A DNA stretch of 64,000 nucleotides from Pseudomonas corrugata (lineage in GTDB: Bacteria; Pseudomonadota; Gammaproteobacteria; Pseudomonadales; Pseudomonadaceae): contig NZ_LHVK01000009.1 in the NCBI RefSeq assembly GCF_001269905.1, positions 248,001 to 312,000 on the forward strand. Reading direction: 5' to 3'. The position numbers were made by a program, and so were the translations under genes. The notes beneath the pieces were generated by a model, which worked only from the letters and a program-made list of their open reading frames with translations, was not told the DNA's origin and did no database searches. This document shows, one piece after another, positions 18,398 to 27,313 of this stretch (its first letter is position 1; each line of letters starts with the position of its first letter).

Positions 18398-19807
18398 ATG
18401 CGCTATATCAGCACCCGCGGCCAGGCACCGGCCCTGAATTTCGAAGATGTCCTGCTGGCCGGCCTGGCCACGGACGGCGGCCTCTATGTGCCGGAAAACC
18501 TGCCGCGTTTCACCCAGGAAGAAATCGCCTCCTGGGCCGGCCTGCCGTATCACGAGCTGGCCTTCCGCGTCATGCGTCCGTTCGTCACCGGCAGTATCCC
18601 GGACGCCGACTTCAAAAAGATCCTGGAAGAGACCTATGGCGTCTTTTCCCACAACGCCATTGCCCCGCTGCGTCAGCTCAACGGTAACGAGTGGGTAATG
18701 GAGCTGTTCCACGGCCCGACCCTGGCATTCAAGGATTTCGCTCTGCAATTGCTCGGTCGTCTGCTGGACTACGTGCTGCACAAGCGTGGCGAGCGCGTGG
18801 TCATTGTCGGTGCTACTTCCGGCGACACCGGTTCGGCCGCCATCGAAGGCTGCAAGCACTGCGAGAACGTCGACATCTTCATCCTGCATCCGCACAACCG
18901 TGTCTCGGAAGTGCAGCGCCGGCAGATGACGACGATCTTCGGCGATAACATCCACAACATCGCCATTGAAGGCAACTTCGATGACTGCCAGGAAATGGTC
19001 AAGGCCAGTTTCGCCGACCAGGGCTTCCTCAAGGGCACGCGGCTGGTGGCAGTGAACTCGATCAACTGGGCGCGGATCATGGCCCAGATCGTTTATTACT
19101 TCCACGCGGCCCTGCAGTTGGGCGGTCCGGCACGTTCGGTGTCGTTCTCGGTGCCTACCGGCAACTTCGGTGACATCTTCGCCGGCTACCTGGCGCGCAA
19201 CATGGGCCTGCCGATCAATCAACTGATCGTCGCCACCAACCGCAACGACATCCTGCACCGCTTCATGAGCGGCAACCAGTACGTCAAGGAAACCCTGCAC
19301 GCCACGCTGTCGCCCTCCATGGACATCATGGTGTCGTCGAACTTCGAGCGCCTGCTGTTCGACCTGCATGGTCGCAACGGCGCGGCGATTGCCGGGCTGA
19401 TGGACAGTTTCCGCCAGGGTGGCGGTTTCAGTGTCGAGGCCGAGCGCTGGACCGAAGCCCGCAAGCTGTTCGACTCCCTGGCGGTGGACGACGCGCAAAC
19501 CTGCGAAACCATTGCCGAGGTGTTCGAGCAGAGCGGCGAGTTACTTGACCCGCACACTGCCATCGGCGTGAGGGCTGCCCGTGAGTGCCGCCGCAGCCTG
19601 GACATCCCCATGGTGATTCTGGGAACCGCTCACCCGGTCAAGTTCCCGGAAGCGGTGGAGAAAGCTGGTGTAGGAAAAGCGCTTGAACTACCTGCACATC
19701 TTTCGGATTTGTTTGAGCGAGAAGAGCGCTGCACGGTGCTGCCTAATGACCTCAAAGCCGTACAGGCCTTTGTCAGTCAGCATGGCAACCGTGGCAAGCC
19801 TCTCTGA
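18398..19807 (+). CDS. thrC: Threonine synthase
   Basis: Threonine synthase converts O-phosphohomoserine to threonine with pyridoxal phosphate. The 469-residue product has the family N-terminus RYISTRGQAPALNFEDVLLA, the PLP-binding Lys in TLAFKDFALQLLG and the phosphate-loop region VGATSGDTGSAAIEG. Length is normal for the bacterial long form. I chose the ATG at 18398. Downstream of hom and ending at a clear terminator. Confidence 0.96.
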   Translation: MRYISTRGQAPALNFEDVLLAGLATDGGLYVPENLPRFTQEEIASWAGLPYHELAFRVMRPFVTGSIPDADFKKILEETYGVFSHNAIAPLRQLNGNEWVMELFHGPTLAFKDFALQLLGRLLDYVLHKRGERVVIVGATSGDTGSAAIEGCKHCENVDIFILHPHNRVSEVQRRQMTTIFGDNIHNIAIEGNFDDCQEMVKASFADQGFLKGTRLVAVNSINWARIMAQIVYYFHAALQLGGPARSVSFSVPTGNFGDIFAGYLARNMGLPINQLIVATNRNDILHRFMSGNQYVKETLHATLSPSMDIMVSSNFERLLFDLHGRNGAAIAGLMDSFRQGGGFSVEAERWTEARKLFDSLAVDDAQTCETIAEVFEQSGELLDPHTAIGVRAARECRRSLDIPMVILGTAHPVKFPEAVEKAGVGKALELPAHLSDLFEREERCTVLPNDLKAVQAFVSQHGNRGKPL

Positions 19808-19829
19808 TCGCTGAAACCTGTCACATTTT

Positions 19830-19860
19830 GAAGCCCGTCTCCTGACGGGCTTTCTTGTTT
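19830..19860 (+). terminator. Terminator after thrC
   Basis: AAGCCCGTC, a four-base loop and GACGGGCTT are followed by TCTTGTTT, 24 bases after the thrC stop. Confidence 0.85.
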
Positions 19861-19928
19861 CTGCATGCCAAACTGATCGGGTTTTCGCCCCTTGGAGGGA
19901 CGGGCGAGTCATCTCGAAGGAAATGCAG

Positions 19929-21299
19929 ATGTTGTTTTTTATCAAATGCAAACCAGCGTTGAGCTGGATGGCAGGGCTGGCCCTGATCTGCTGGATGCAG
20001 TGGGGTGGCGCGGCACAGTTGGCAGCCTTTGACGCGCCGCCGTTCCAGTCTGGCGAGCGGCTGGTGCTGGACGCGCAGGAATTGCAGTGGATCGAGGAGC
20101 ACCCCAGGGTCGTCGTGGCCTCGATGCAGTTTCCGTTGTACCTGTTCAAGAATGAACGTGGGCAGTGGAACGGACTGAACAACGACATTCTCCTGCGCAT
20201 TGCACGGATGACGGGTCTCGAGTTCGTGCACCGGGAGTCGTTCTCCCCCGACCAGTTGCTGGCGATGCTGGAGCGGGGCGAGGCTGACATGACGACCACC
20301 ATGGCGATGAACGATGAGCGTCGGGACTTCCTCAACTTCAGTCACGCATTTGGCGGTTCCGGCTGGGTATTCGTCGGTCGCGACGGAGAGCCGGCGCTCC
20401 ATTCGCTGGAACAACTGAGGGGGAAGGTCCTGGCACTGCCGGCACGGCATGCATTGGAGACGGAGATCCGTCGTGACCACCCCACTGTCGAGCTGCGCAC
20501 GGTCAAAACCTATGCAGAGGCGAGGGCGCTGGTGGAAAGTGGGGAGGCCCATGCCACCATCGAAAACGAAACCGGAGTGCATCTCTATCCTGCGGGACAG
20601 TTGAAGGTAGGAAAAACTCTTGATGGTAAGTGGGAGCCAGACTATCTGGCTGTACGTCAGGATCTACTGCCGCTGCTGAGTATCCTGAACAAGGCACTGG
20701 AAGTGTTTCCGGCCGAGGAAATGCGTGCCCTGCGTTCCAAGTGGATGGCGGGTGTCGTCCCCAGCAAGGCGCCGTCGCTTTGGCTGCGGGTGTCCCAATG
20801 GGGCTACTGGTGCGTCGTCGTGCTCGGGGTGTCCGGCCTTCTGTCGCTGCTGTGGAGCCGACGTCTGCAGATACAGATCGATCAGCGCCACAAGGCCGAA
20901 GCGGTCCTCAACGACCAATTGATGCTCCAGAAGGCCTTGATGGACGCCATTCCCGATCCGATTTTCATCCGTGATCTCGAAGGGCGTCTGCTCATGTGCA
21001 ACAAGAGCTATGAGGAACAGTTCGCGACCCGTTTTGAAAAGCTGCGAGGGACACGCTTGACCGACTCCCCCGCGTTTCCGCCGACCACCGCCGAGTTGCT
21101 GCATGGAGAGATGATGGAGCAGCTGCGAACGGGTCAGTCCCGCTTCAGCGACCGCCAAGTGATGTTCAACAGTGGACTGCGGGATATCTACCATTGGTCG
21201 GTGCCGTTCTACGGCGCCGATGGGCGGTTGCGTGGTCTGCTGGGGGGCTGGAGCGATGTCGGGCGGCGATGGCGGCGTTCGCAAAGGATCCTGGCCTGA
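19929..21299 (+). CDS. BvgS/EvgS-like sensor without kinase: solute-binding domain, TM, PAS
   Basis: The 456-residue product has an N-terminal hydrophobic segment and one type 3 solute-binding (Venus-flytrap) domain at about 45-270, with DILLRIARMTGLEF and GEADMTTTMAMNDERRDFLNFS. A transmembrane helix follows (about 285-305, YWCVVVLGVSGLLSLLW), then a PAS domain (about 325-445, DAIPDPIFIRDLEGRLLMCNKSY). In BvgS/EvgS proteins the sequence after GGW continues into histidine kinase, receiver and Hpt domains. Here it reads GGWSDVGRRWRRSQ and stops. The next 170 bases encode no kinase in any frame. It is therefore a truncated sensor, either a decaying remnant or a stand-alone sensory partner. I chose the ATG at 19929 because AAGGA is seven bases upstream. 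Confidence 0.75.
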   Translation: MLFFIKCKPALSWMAGLALICWMQWGGAAQLAAFDAPPFQSGERLVLDAQELQWIEEHPRVVVASMQFPLYLFKNERGQWNGLNNDILLRIARMTGLEFVHRESFSPDQLLAMLERGEADMTTTMAMNDERRDFLNFSHAFGGSGWVFVGRDGEPALHSLEQLRGKVLALPARHALETEIRRDHPTVELRTVKTYAEARALVESGEAHATIENETGVHLYPAGQLKVGKTLDGKWEPDYLAVRQDLLPLLSILNKALEVFPAEEMRALRSKWMAGVVPSKAPSLWLRVSQWGYWCVVVLGVSGLLSLLWSRRLQIQIDQRHKAEAVLNDQLMLQKALMDAIPDPIFIRDLEGRLLMCNKSYEEQFATRFEKLRGTRLTDSPAFPPTTAELLHGEMMEQLRTGQSRFSDRQVMFNSGLRDIYHWSVPFYGADGRLRGLLGGWSDVGRRWRRSQRILA

Positions 21300-21471
21300 T
21301 GCACGCGCACGATGAGAATGGCTTCCCGCAAAAGCTGTTTTTTCCCTGTCATATTGAACGCGCATCCTCAGTTGAACAGGCCGGTTCGGTGCGCTGACGA
21401 ACTTTCTGCTGCGGCCGACGGTCACTTACTGTGCACATGCAGTTGTTTTCGGACTATTGAAGGGTGATCGA

Positions 21472-21759
21472 ATGGAAAGTATCAGCCTATTGCTGGGTGA
21501 GGCTTTGAGCCCGTATCAGGTCACGCTGACTCCCTCCGGCGCCGGTGGCGAATGCCTGGTGACGCTGAAGAGTGCTTCTGGAGCCATCATGGTTGAGCGG
21601 GTGTTCAATCAGGCGCAGTTGACCGACAAGCGTCAACTGACGGACGTGGTCGATGGTCTGCATCGGGATGTACTGATCGCCGAGGGGCGTTTGGAGCCTT
21701 GTGTGATCGCGGCACTGCGTAATGTGGCTCGCGACAAGGTCATGACCGCAGCGAATTGA
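21472..21759 (+). CDS. DUF3509 family protein
   Basis: A 95-residue cytosolic protein of a small Pseudomonas family with no known function. The N-terminus MESISLLLGEALSPYQVTLTPSG and the central VERVFNQAQLTDKRQL are what I recall as typical. No signal peptide or membrane segment. I chose the ATG at 21472, about ten bases after GAAGGGTG. It probably ends at the terminator at 21876. Confidence 0.7.
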   Translation: MESISLLLGEALSPYQVTLTPSGAGGECLVTLKSASGAIMVERVFNQAQLTDKRQLTDVVDGLHRDVLIAEGRLEPCVIAALRNVARDKVMTAAN

Positions 21760-21875
21760 ATGGCAGGTTGTGGGAACCTTCCTACCGTCCCGTGAGTCAG
21801 ACTTTTTACCAACAAGATCAAGCATTGTGCTCCGGTGCTTGTCGCTTGTTGCACGGACCTCGAATGGTCACGTTT

Positions 21876-21913
21876 AACCCCGAGTCGTCTCCCCACTTCT
21901 CGGGGTTTCTTTT
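21876..21913. terminator. Terminator between DUF3509 gene and CoA-transferase gene
   Basis: AACCCCGAG and CTCGGGGTT form a perfect nine-base stem with a 14-base loop, followed on the plus strand by TCTTTTTG. Confidence 0.75.
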
Positions 21914-22027
21914 TGCCTGTCGTTTCGTTCCGTGTGGGAGCGCCTCAGCGAACCTTCCACGTCCGACTGCCAGGACACAAGGCGTTCCTGGCTGAAACGG
22001 TGCGGGCGTATTCAGGATTTGACACCT

Positions 22028-23227
22028 TTAAATCGCCCCCTCGGTGCGCAGGCGAGCGATTTGCTGCGCATCGTAGCCAAGCTCGCCGAGCACCTGGGCG
22101 TTGTGTTCCCCAAGCGTTGGCCCGACCCATTCGGCGCTGCCCGGCGTGTCGGAAAGTTTCGGTACGATGCCTGGCATCTTGAACGCCTTACCGTCCGGCA
22201 GCTTGGCTTGCAGGAACATTTCACGGGCCAGGAATTGTGGATCGCTGAACATGTCTTCGGCGCTGAAGATTCGGCTGGCCGGCACTTCGGCCCGGTTCAA
22301 CTGTTCGATGACGGTATCGAGCGGCAATGAGTTGACCCAGCGATCGATGACGCCGTACAGCTCTTCGCGGCGGCTGTCTCGGCCGTCGTTGCTGGCCAGT
22401 TGCGGGTCATTGGCCAAATCGTCACGACCGATGACCTGCATGAAACGCTTGAAGATCGCGTCGCCGTTGGCGCCAATCTGCACGTGCTTGCCATCGGCGC
22501 TGGTGTGAATCGACGACGGCGTGATGCCGGGCATGATATTGCCGGTGCGCTCGCGGATGAAACCGAACACGTCGAATTCCGGCACCATGCTTTCCATCAT
22601 GGCGAATATCGCCTCGTACAATGCCACGTCCACCACTTGTCCGCTGCCGCCGTTGACTTCGCGGTGACGCAGGGCCATCAATGCACCGATCACGCCCCAC
22701 AGGGCGGCGATGGAGTCACCGATGGAAATCCCGGTGCGCACTGGCGGGCGGTCTTCGAATCCGGTGATGTAGCGCAGGCCGCCCATGGATTCGCCCACTG
22801 CGCCGAACCCGGGCTGATCCTTCATCGGCCCGGTCTGGCCGAACCCGGAGAGACGCACCATCACCAGCTTCGGGTTCAATGCGTGCAGCACCTCCCAGCC
22901 CAGGCCGAGCTTTTCCAGTACGCCGGGGCGAAAGTTTTCGATCAGGATGTCGGCTTCGCCAATCAGCTGTTTCAGGACCGCCAGCCCGTCGGGGTGTTTC
23001 AGGTTCAGGGTCAGGGATTTCTTGTTGCGCGCCTGGACGAACCACCACAGGGAGGTGCCTTCATACAACTTGCGCCACTTGCGCAGCGGGTCACCGCCGT
23101 CGGGCGATTCGACCTTGACCACTTCGGCACCGAATTCGGCACAGATCCGCGAGGCAAAAGGCCCGGCGATCAAGGTGCCGAGTTCGATGACTTTGACCCC
23201 GGCAAGGGGTTTGGCTGTGAGCGACAT
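22028..23227 (-). CDS. CaiB/BaiF (class III) CoA-transferase family protein
   Basis: The 399-residue product is a full-length class III CoA-transferase. It has the N-terminal GVKVIELGTLIAGPFASRICAEFGAEVVKVE, the conserved IENFRPGVLEKLGLGW block and TGISIGDSIAALWG. These enzymes move CoA between acids through an aspartyl-CoA thioester. The usual site reads P-x-Y/F-D-(x)3-Q-A. Here it reads PGFGAVGES (139-147), with Gly142 where the Asp is expected and Glu146 where Gln is usual. The substrate is unknown and activity is uncertain. Monocistronic, convergent with the DUF3509 gene. Confidence 0.88.
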   Translation of the reverse strand: MSLTAKPLAGVKVIELGTLIAGPFASRICAEFGAEVVKVESPDGGDPLRKWRKLYEGTSLWWFVQARNKKSLTLNLKHPDGLAVLKQLIGEADILIENFRPGVLEKLGLGWEVLHALNPKLVMVRLSGFGQTGPMKDQPGFGAVGESMGGLRYITGFEDRPPVRTGISIGDSIAALWGVIGALMALRHREVNGGSGQVVDVALYEAIFAMMESMVPEFDVFGFIRERTGNIMPGITPSSIHTSADGKHVQIGANGDAIFKRFMQVIGRDDLANDPQLASNDGRDSRREELYGVIDRWVNSLPLDTVIEQLNRAEVPASRIFSAEDMFSDPQFLAREMFLQAKLPDGKAFKMPGIVPKLSDTPGSAEWVGPTLGEHNAQVLGELGYDAQQIARLRTEGAI

Positions 23228-23373
23228 GAAAGATCCTGTAGGACAAAACGGAACGAATAGAGCGTTTTATCATAGGCCAGCGTCAGTCGCCGCAGGTTGA
23301 TGGTCGGCAATTCGTGGATTTGCCGTTTCATCGGTTAGACTTGCCGCCTTTCCACGTATCAAGAAGCCCGTTC

Positions 23374-23916
23374 ATGGCCCAGCCGTCCACGACCTACAAG
23401 TTTGAACTGAACCTCACCGACCTCGATCGCAATGTCTACGAGAATGTGAAGCAGACCATCGCCCGCCATCCTTCGGAAACCGAGGAGCGCATGACCGTGC
23501 GGCTGCTGGCCTACGCTCTCTGGTACAACGAACTGCTGTCGTTTGGTCGTGGTCTGTCAGATGTCGATGAACCTGCACTGTGGGAAAAAAGTCTGGATGA
23601 CCGCGTGCTGCACTGGATCGAAGTCGGTCAGCCCGACGTTGATCGCCTGACCTGGTGCTCGCGCCGTACCGAGCGCACCAGCCTGCTGGCCTATGGCAGC
23701 CTGCGGGTCTGGGAAGGCAAGGTGATCCCGGCGGTGAAAGGCCTGAAGAACGTCAACATCGCCGCTGTGCCCCAGGATGTGCTGGAAACCCTGGCCCAGG
23801 ACATGCCCCGCGTGATCAAGTGGGATGTCATGATCAGCGAAGGGACAATGTTCGTGACCGACGACCGTGGCCAGCATGAAGTTCAACTGCAGTGGTTGCT
23901 GGGCGAGCGCGGTTGA
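23374..23916 (+). CDS. yaeQ: YaeQ family protein
   Basis: A 180-residue cytosolic protein with the YaeQ signature: YKFELNLTDLDRNVYE at the start, then the ETEERMTVRLLAYALWYNE region and YGSLRVWEGKV. YaeQ structures show a PD-(D/E)XK nuclease-like fold. An early report linked E. coli YaeQ to RfaH-related haemolysin expression, but no reaction is settled. I chose the ATG at 23374. A REPIN separates it from recJ. Confidence 0.9.
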   Translation: MAQPSTTYKFELNLTDLDRNVYENVKQTIARHPSETEERMTVRLLAYALWYNELLSFGRGLSDVDEPALWEKSLDDRVLHWIEVGQPDVDRLTWCSRRTERTSLLAYGSLRVWEGKVIPAVKGLKNVNIAAVPQDVLETLAQDMPRVIKWDVMISEGTMFVTDDRGQHEVQLQWLLGERG

Positions 23917-23920
23917 TTCC

Positions 23921-24009
23921 TGTGGGAGCGAGCCTGCTCGCGATAGCGGTGGATCATCTCGCAACTCAGAGACTGACACACCGCTATCGCGAGCAGGCTC
24001 GCGCCCACA
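23921..24009. repeat. REPIN (GTGGGAGCGAGC family)
   Basis: Arms TGTGGGAGCGAGCCTGCTCGCGATAGCGG and CCGCTATCGCGAGCAGGCTCGCGCCCACA; the right arm has one change (GCGCCC). Between yaeQ and recJ. Confidence 0.9.
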
Positions 24010-24063
24010 TGCAGCTCTTTTGCCGATAGTTTCAATGACCCATAGAAGAATGTCTGTAACCCC

Positions 24064-25773
24064 ATGCGCATAGAACCCCGCCAGCTCCCCGCCACCCTGC
24101 CGTTCCTCGGTGACCTGCCGCCCCTGCTGACCCGCCTGTATGCGGCGCGTGGCGTGCAGTCCGAGGCCGAACTGGACAAGAGTCTGGCGCGCCTGATTCC
24201 CTATCAGCAGCTCAAGGGCATCGATGCGGCGGTGGATCTTCTGGTAGTGGCCCTGGAGCAGCGCCAACGGATCCTGATCGTTGGCGATTTCGATGCCGAC
24301 GGGGCAACGGCCAGTACCGTGGGTCTGTTGGGGCTGCGGCTGCTGGGGGCGGCCCATGTCGACTATCTGGTGCCCAATCGCTTCGAATACGGCTACGGGC
24401 TGACCCCGGAAATCGTCGAAGTCGCCCTGACCCGCGAGCCGCAACTGTTGATCACGGTGGACAACGGCATTTCCAGCGTGGAAGGTGTGGCGGCGGCGAA
24501 AGCGGCGGGGCTCAAGGTACTGGTGACCGACCACCACTTGCCGGGCACCGAGTTGCCGGCGGCCGATGCCATCGTCAATCCGAACCAGCCGGGCTGTGAA
24601 TTCCCGAGCAAGGCGCTGGCGGGGGTCGGGGTGATTTTCTATGTGCTGATGGCCCTGCGCGCGCGGTTGCGCAGCTTGGGTTGGTATGCCACCAAGCCTC
24701 AGCCGAACATCGGTGAACTGCTGGACCTGGTGGCTCTGGGCAGTGTGGCAGACGTGGTGCCCCTGGATGCCAACAACCGGATCCTCGTGCATCAGGGCCT
24801 GGAACGCATTCGTGCCGGGCGCGCGCGCCCTGGCATCAAAGCCATTCTGGAAGTTGCCAAGCGTGACCACTCACGCATTACCTCGACCGATCTCGGGTTC
24901 ATCCTGGGGCCGCGTCTGAATGCGGCAGGACGCCTGGACGACATGAGCCTGGGCATCGAATGCCTGCTCACCGACGACGAGGCGCTGGCCCGGGAAATGG
25001 CCGCGCAGCTGGATGGCATGAACCAGGATCGCAAATCCATCGAGCAGGGCATGCAGCGTGAGGCGCTGGCCCAGCTCAAGGAGCTGCCGGTTGAATCGAT
25101 GCCGTTCGGTCTGTGCCTGTTCGATCCGCAGTGGCACCAGGGTGTCATCGGCATCCTTGCCTCCCGAATGAAAGAACGTTACTTCCGTCCGACCATTGCC
25201 TTCGCCGATGCCGGAGACGGCATGCTCAAGGGGTCTGGCCGTTCGGTGCAGGGGTTTCATATTCGCGACGCCCTGAGTGTCGTGGCCGCGCAGCATCCTA
25301 CCCTGATCACCAAGTACGGCGGTCATGCCATGGCGGCAGGGCTGTCATTGCCGGAGGCGAATTTCCCGTTGTTCGCCGAGGCTTTCGACGCGGAAGTGCG
25401 CAGGCAGTTGCGTGAAGAGGACCTGACCGGGCGCCTGTTGTCGGATGGCACCCTGGCGGTGGAAGAATTCCATCTGGAACTGGCCCGGGCCCTGCGCCAT
25501 GCCGGCCCCTGGGGCCAGCATTTTCCGGAACCGTTGTTCCACGGTGTGTTCCAGCTGGTCGAGCAGCGGGTGGTGGGCGAACGGCACCTGAAGGTGGTAC
25601 TCAGGAGCGAGTGCGGTTCGGTGAAGCTCGATGGCATCGCCTTTGGCATCGACCGCGACGTCTGGCCGAACCCGACCGTGCGCTGGGTCGAGTTGGCCTA
25701 CAAACTCGATCTCAACGAGTTTCGTGGCCAGGAAACGGTGCAGTTGATGATTGCCCATATCGAGCCGCGGTAG
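24064..25773 (+). CDS. recJ: Single-stranded-DNA-specific exonuclease RecJ
   Basis: RecJ degrades single-stranded DNA 5' to 3' in recombination and mismatch repair. The 569-residue product has the DHH-family motifs VGDFDADGATA, VDNGISS and VTDHHLPG for two metal ions. These are followed by the DHHA1 domain with LGFILGPRLNAAGRLDD and GKS-like KGSGRSVQGFHI, KYGGHAMAAGLSL, and a C-terminal OB fold. Length is normal. The ATG at 24064 is the only plausible start. Confidence 0.96.
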   Translation: MRIEPRQLPATLPFLGDLPPLLTRLYAARGVQSEAELDKSLARLIPYQQLKGIDAAVDLLVVALEQRQRILIVGDFDADGATASTVGLLGLRLLGAAHVDYLVPNRFEYGYGLTPEIVEVALTREPQLLITVDNGISSVEGVAAAKAAGLKVLVTDHHLPGTELPAADAIVNPNQPGCEFPSKALAGVGVIFYVLMALRARLRSLGWYATKPQPNIGELLDLVALGSVADVVPLDANNRILVHQGLERIRAGRARPGIKAILEVAKRDHSRITSTDLGFILGPRLNAAGRLDDMSLGIECLLTDDEALAREMAAQLDGMNQDRKSIEQGMQREALAQLKELPVESMPFGLCLFDPQWHQGVIGILASRMKERYFRPTIAFADAGDGMLKGSGRSVQGFHIRDALSVVAAQHPTLITKYGGHAMAAGLSLPEANFPLFAEAFDAEVRRQLREEDLTGRLLSDGTLAVEEFHLELARALRHAGPWGQHFPEPLFHGVFQLVEQRVVGERHLKVVLRSECGSVKLDGIAFGIDRDVWPNPTVRWVELAYKLDLNEFRGQETVQLMIAHIEPR

Positions 25774-25801
25774 GCCCACAGATTTCCCAAGGCGATGATC
25801 C

Positions 25802-25837
25802 TCCTGTGGCGAGGGGATAAATCCCCTCGCCACAGGA
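25802..25837. repeat. Single REP palindrome (TGTGGCGAGGGGAT family)
   Basis: TCCTGTGGCGAGGGGAT and ATCCCCTCGCCACAGGA form a near-perfect palindrome 28 bases after recJ. This is a second REP family, distinct from GTGGGAGCGAGC. Confidence 0.85.
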
Positions 25838-26022
25838 GCTTGTTTTAAACGCGAAACCCTGCCTTATCCCAGGTTGTCGACTAGGCTCTAAACACTGGTT
25901 GATAGCCCTTGTGACGTCTTGTCCTTTTTCTTTGCCCGCGGGGGCGGGTGCTGCACCTTTTGTCACTCGTCGACTTTTCAAACAGAACCTGGAGCCTGCC
26001 CACTGATTCGAAGAGGTGCCCC

Positions 26023-27129
26023 ATGAGTCTGCTGCTTGAACCCTATACCGTACGCCAATTGACCCTGCCCAACCGCATCGCGGTATCACCGATGTGCCAG
26101 TATTCGAGTGTCGATGGCCTGGCCAACGACTGGCATCTGGTGCACCTCGGCAGCCGTGCCGTGGGCGGCGCCGGCCTGGTATTCACCGAAGCCACCGCTG
26201 TCACCGCCGACGGCCGCATTACCGCCCAGGACCTGGGGTTGTGGAACGATGAACAGATCGAGCCGCTGCAACGCATCACCCGCTTCATCACCGCCCAGGG
26301 CTCTGTGCCGGGCATTCAGTTGGCCCACGCCGGGCGCAAGGCCAGTACCTGGCGGCCCTGGTTGGGCAAGCATGGCAGCGTGAAGCCTGCGGATGGCGGC
26401 TGGGTGCCGGTCGGTCCCTCGCCGATTGCCTTCGACCCGCAGCACACGCAGCCGTCCCAACTGGACGAAGGACAGATCAATGGTGTCATCCAGGCGTTCG
26501 TGGATGCCGCCAAACGGGCCTTGACGGCCGGTTTCAAGGTGGTCGAGGTCCACGCGGCCCATGGCTATCTGCTGCATCAGTTCCTGTCTCCGCTGAGCAA
26601 TCAGCGGCGCGATCAATATGGTGGTTCGTTCGAAAACCGTATCCGGCTGGTGCTGCAGGTCACCGAAGCGGTCAGGGCCGTATGGCCTGAGGAGTTGCCG
26701 GTGTTCGTGCGTGTCTCGGCCACCGATTGGGTCGAGGATGGCTGGAATCCCGATGAAACCGTCGAGCTGGCGCGGCGATTCAGGGCGTTGGGGGTCGATC
26801 TGATCGATGTGTCATCGGGCGGTACCGCGGCGAATGCGGAGATCCCTACCGGTCCGGGTTACCAGACGCGTTTTGCCGAACGGGTGCGCAAGGAGTCGGA
26901 AATCGCCACCGGCACCGTCGGCATGATCACCGAGCCAGCCCAGGCCGAGCACATTCTGCGAACCTGCCAGGCCGACATCATTTTCCTGGCCCGCGAGTTG
27001 TTGCGCGATCCGTACTGGGCGCTGCATGCCGATGATGACCTGGGTGGGCGCAAGGCAGTCTGGCCGGCGCAGTATCAGCGTGCGACCCATCGGGACCAGC
27101 CGATTCATGAGTCGGATCTGCGGGACTGA
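26023..27129 (+). CDS. NADH:flavin oxidoreductase, Old Yellow Enzyme family (YqjM-like)
   Basis: The 368-residue product is an FMN-dependent ene-reductase that should reduce activated double bonds or nitro compounds with NAD(P)H. It has the YqjM-type features MCQYSS with the redox-tuning Cys, GGAGLVFTEATAV, the substrate-binding His pair in VHAAHGYLLHQFLSP, and the FMN phosphate region near IFLARELLRDPYW. The ATG at 26023 has GAAGAGG upstream. Monocistronic with its own terminator. The physiological substrate is unknown. Confidence 0.92.
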   Translation: MSLLLEPYTVRQLTLPNRIAVSPMCQYSSVDGLANDWHLVHLGSRAVGGAGLVFTEATAVTADGRITAQDLGLWNDEQIEPLQRITRFITAQGSVPGIQLAHAGRKASTWRPWLGKHGSVKPADGGWVPVGPSPIAFDPQHTQPSQLDEGQINGVIQAFVDAAKRALTAGFKVVEVHAAHGYLLHQFLSPLSNQRRDQYGGSFENRIRLVLQVTEAVRAVWPEELPVFVRVSATDWVEDGWNPDETVELARRFRALGVDLIDVSSGGTAANAEIPTGPGYQTRFAERVRKESEIATGTVGMITEPAQAEHILRTCQADIIFLARELLRDPYWALHADDDLGGRKAVWPAQYQRATHRDQPIHESDLRD

Positions 27130-27147
27130 CTGTTTCTGCAAAAAACA

Positions 27148-27178
27148 AAGCCCCGGTCGTTCAGGCCGGGGCTTTTCT
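27148..27178 (+). terminator. Terminator after the Old Yellow Enzyme gene
   Basis: AAAGCCCCGG, a loop of about nine bases and CCGGGGCTTTTC. Confidence 0.9.
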
Positions 27179-27210
27179 TTGGTTGAAATTTTCTCTGCTT
27201 GCACTGGCCT

Positions 27211-27287
27211 CATCGCGAGCAGGCTCGCTCCCACAAGGAATTCCTATGCAATGAGATCACTGTGTGGGAGCGAGCCTGCTCGCGATG
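27211..27287. repeat. REPIN, outward-facing arms
   Basis: CATCGCGAGCAGGCTCGCTCCCACA and TGTGGGAGCGAGCCTGCTCGCGATG flank about 27 bases. The order is reversed compared with most copies in this window. Confidence 0.88.
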
Positions 27288-27313
27288 GGGCCAGCCCGGA
27301 CGACCAATAACTA

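Noticed and set aside
21194..21397. Overlapping frame at the end of the truncated sensor, tested as a frameshifted kinase continuation
   Set aside because: The translation has no H-box, N-box or other kinase motif, so it does not restore the missing domain.
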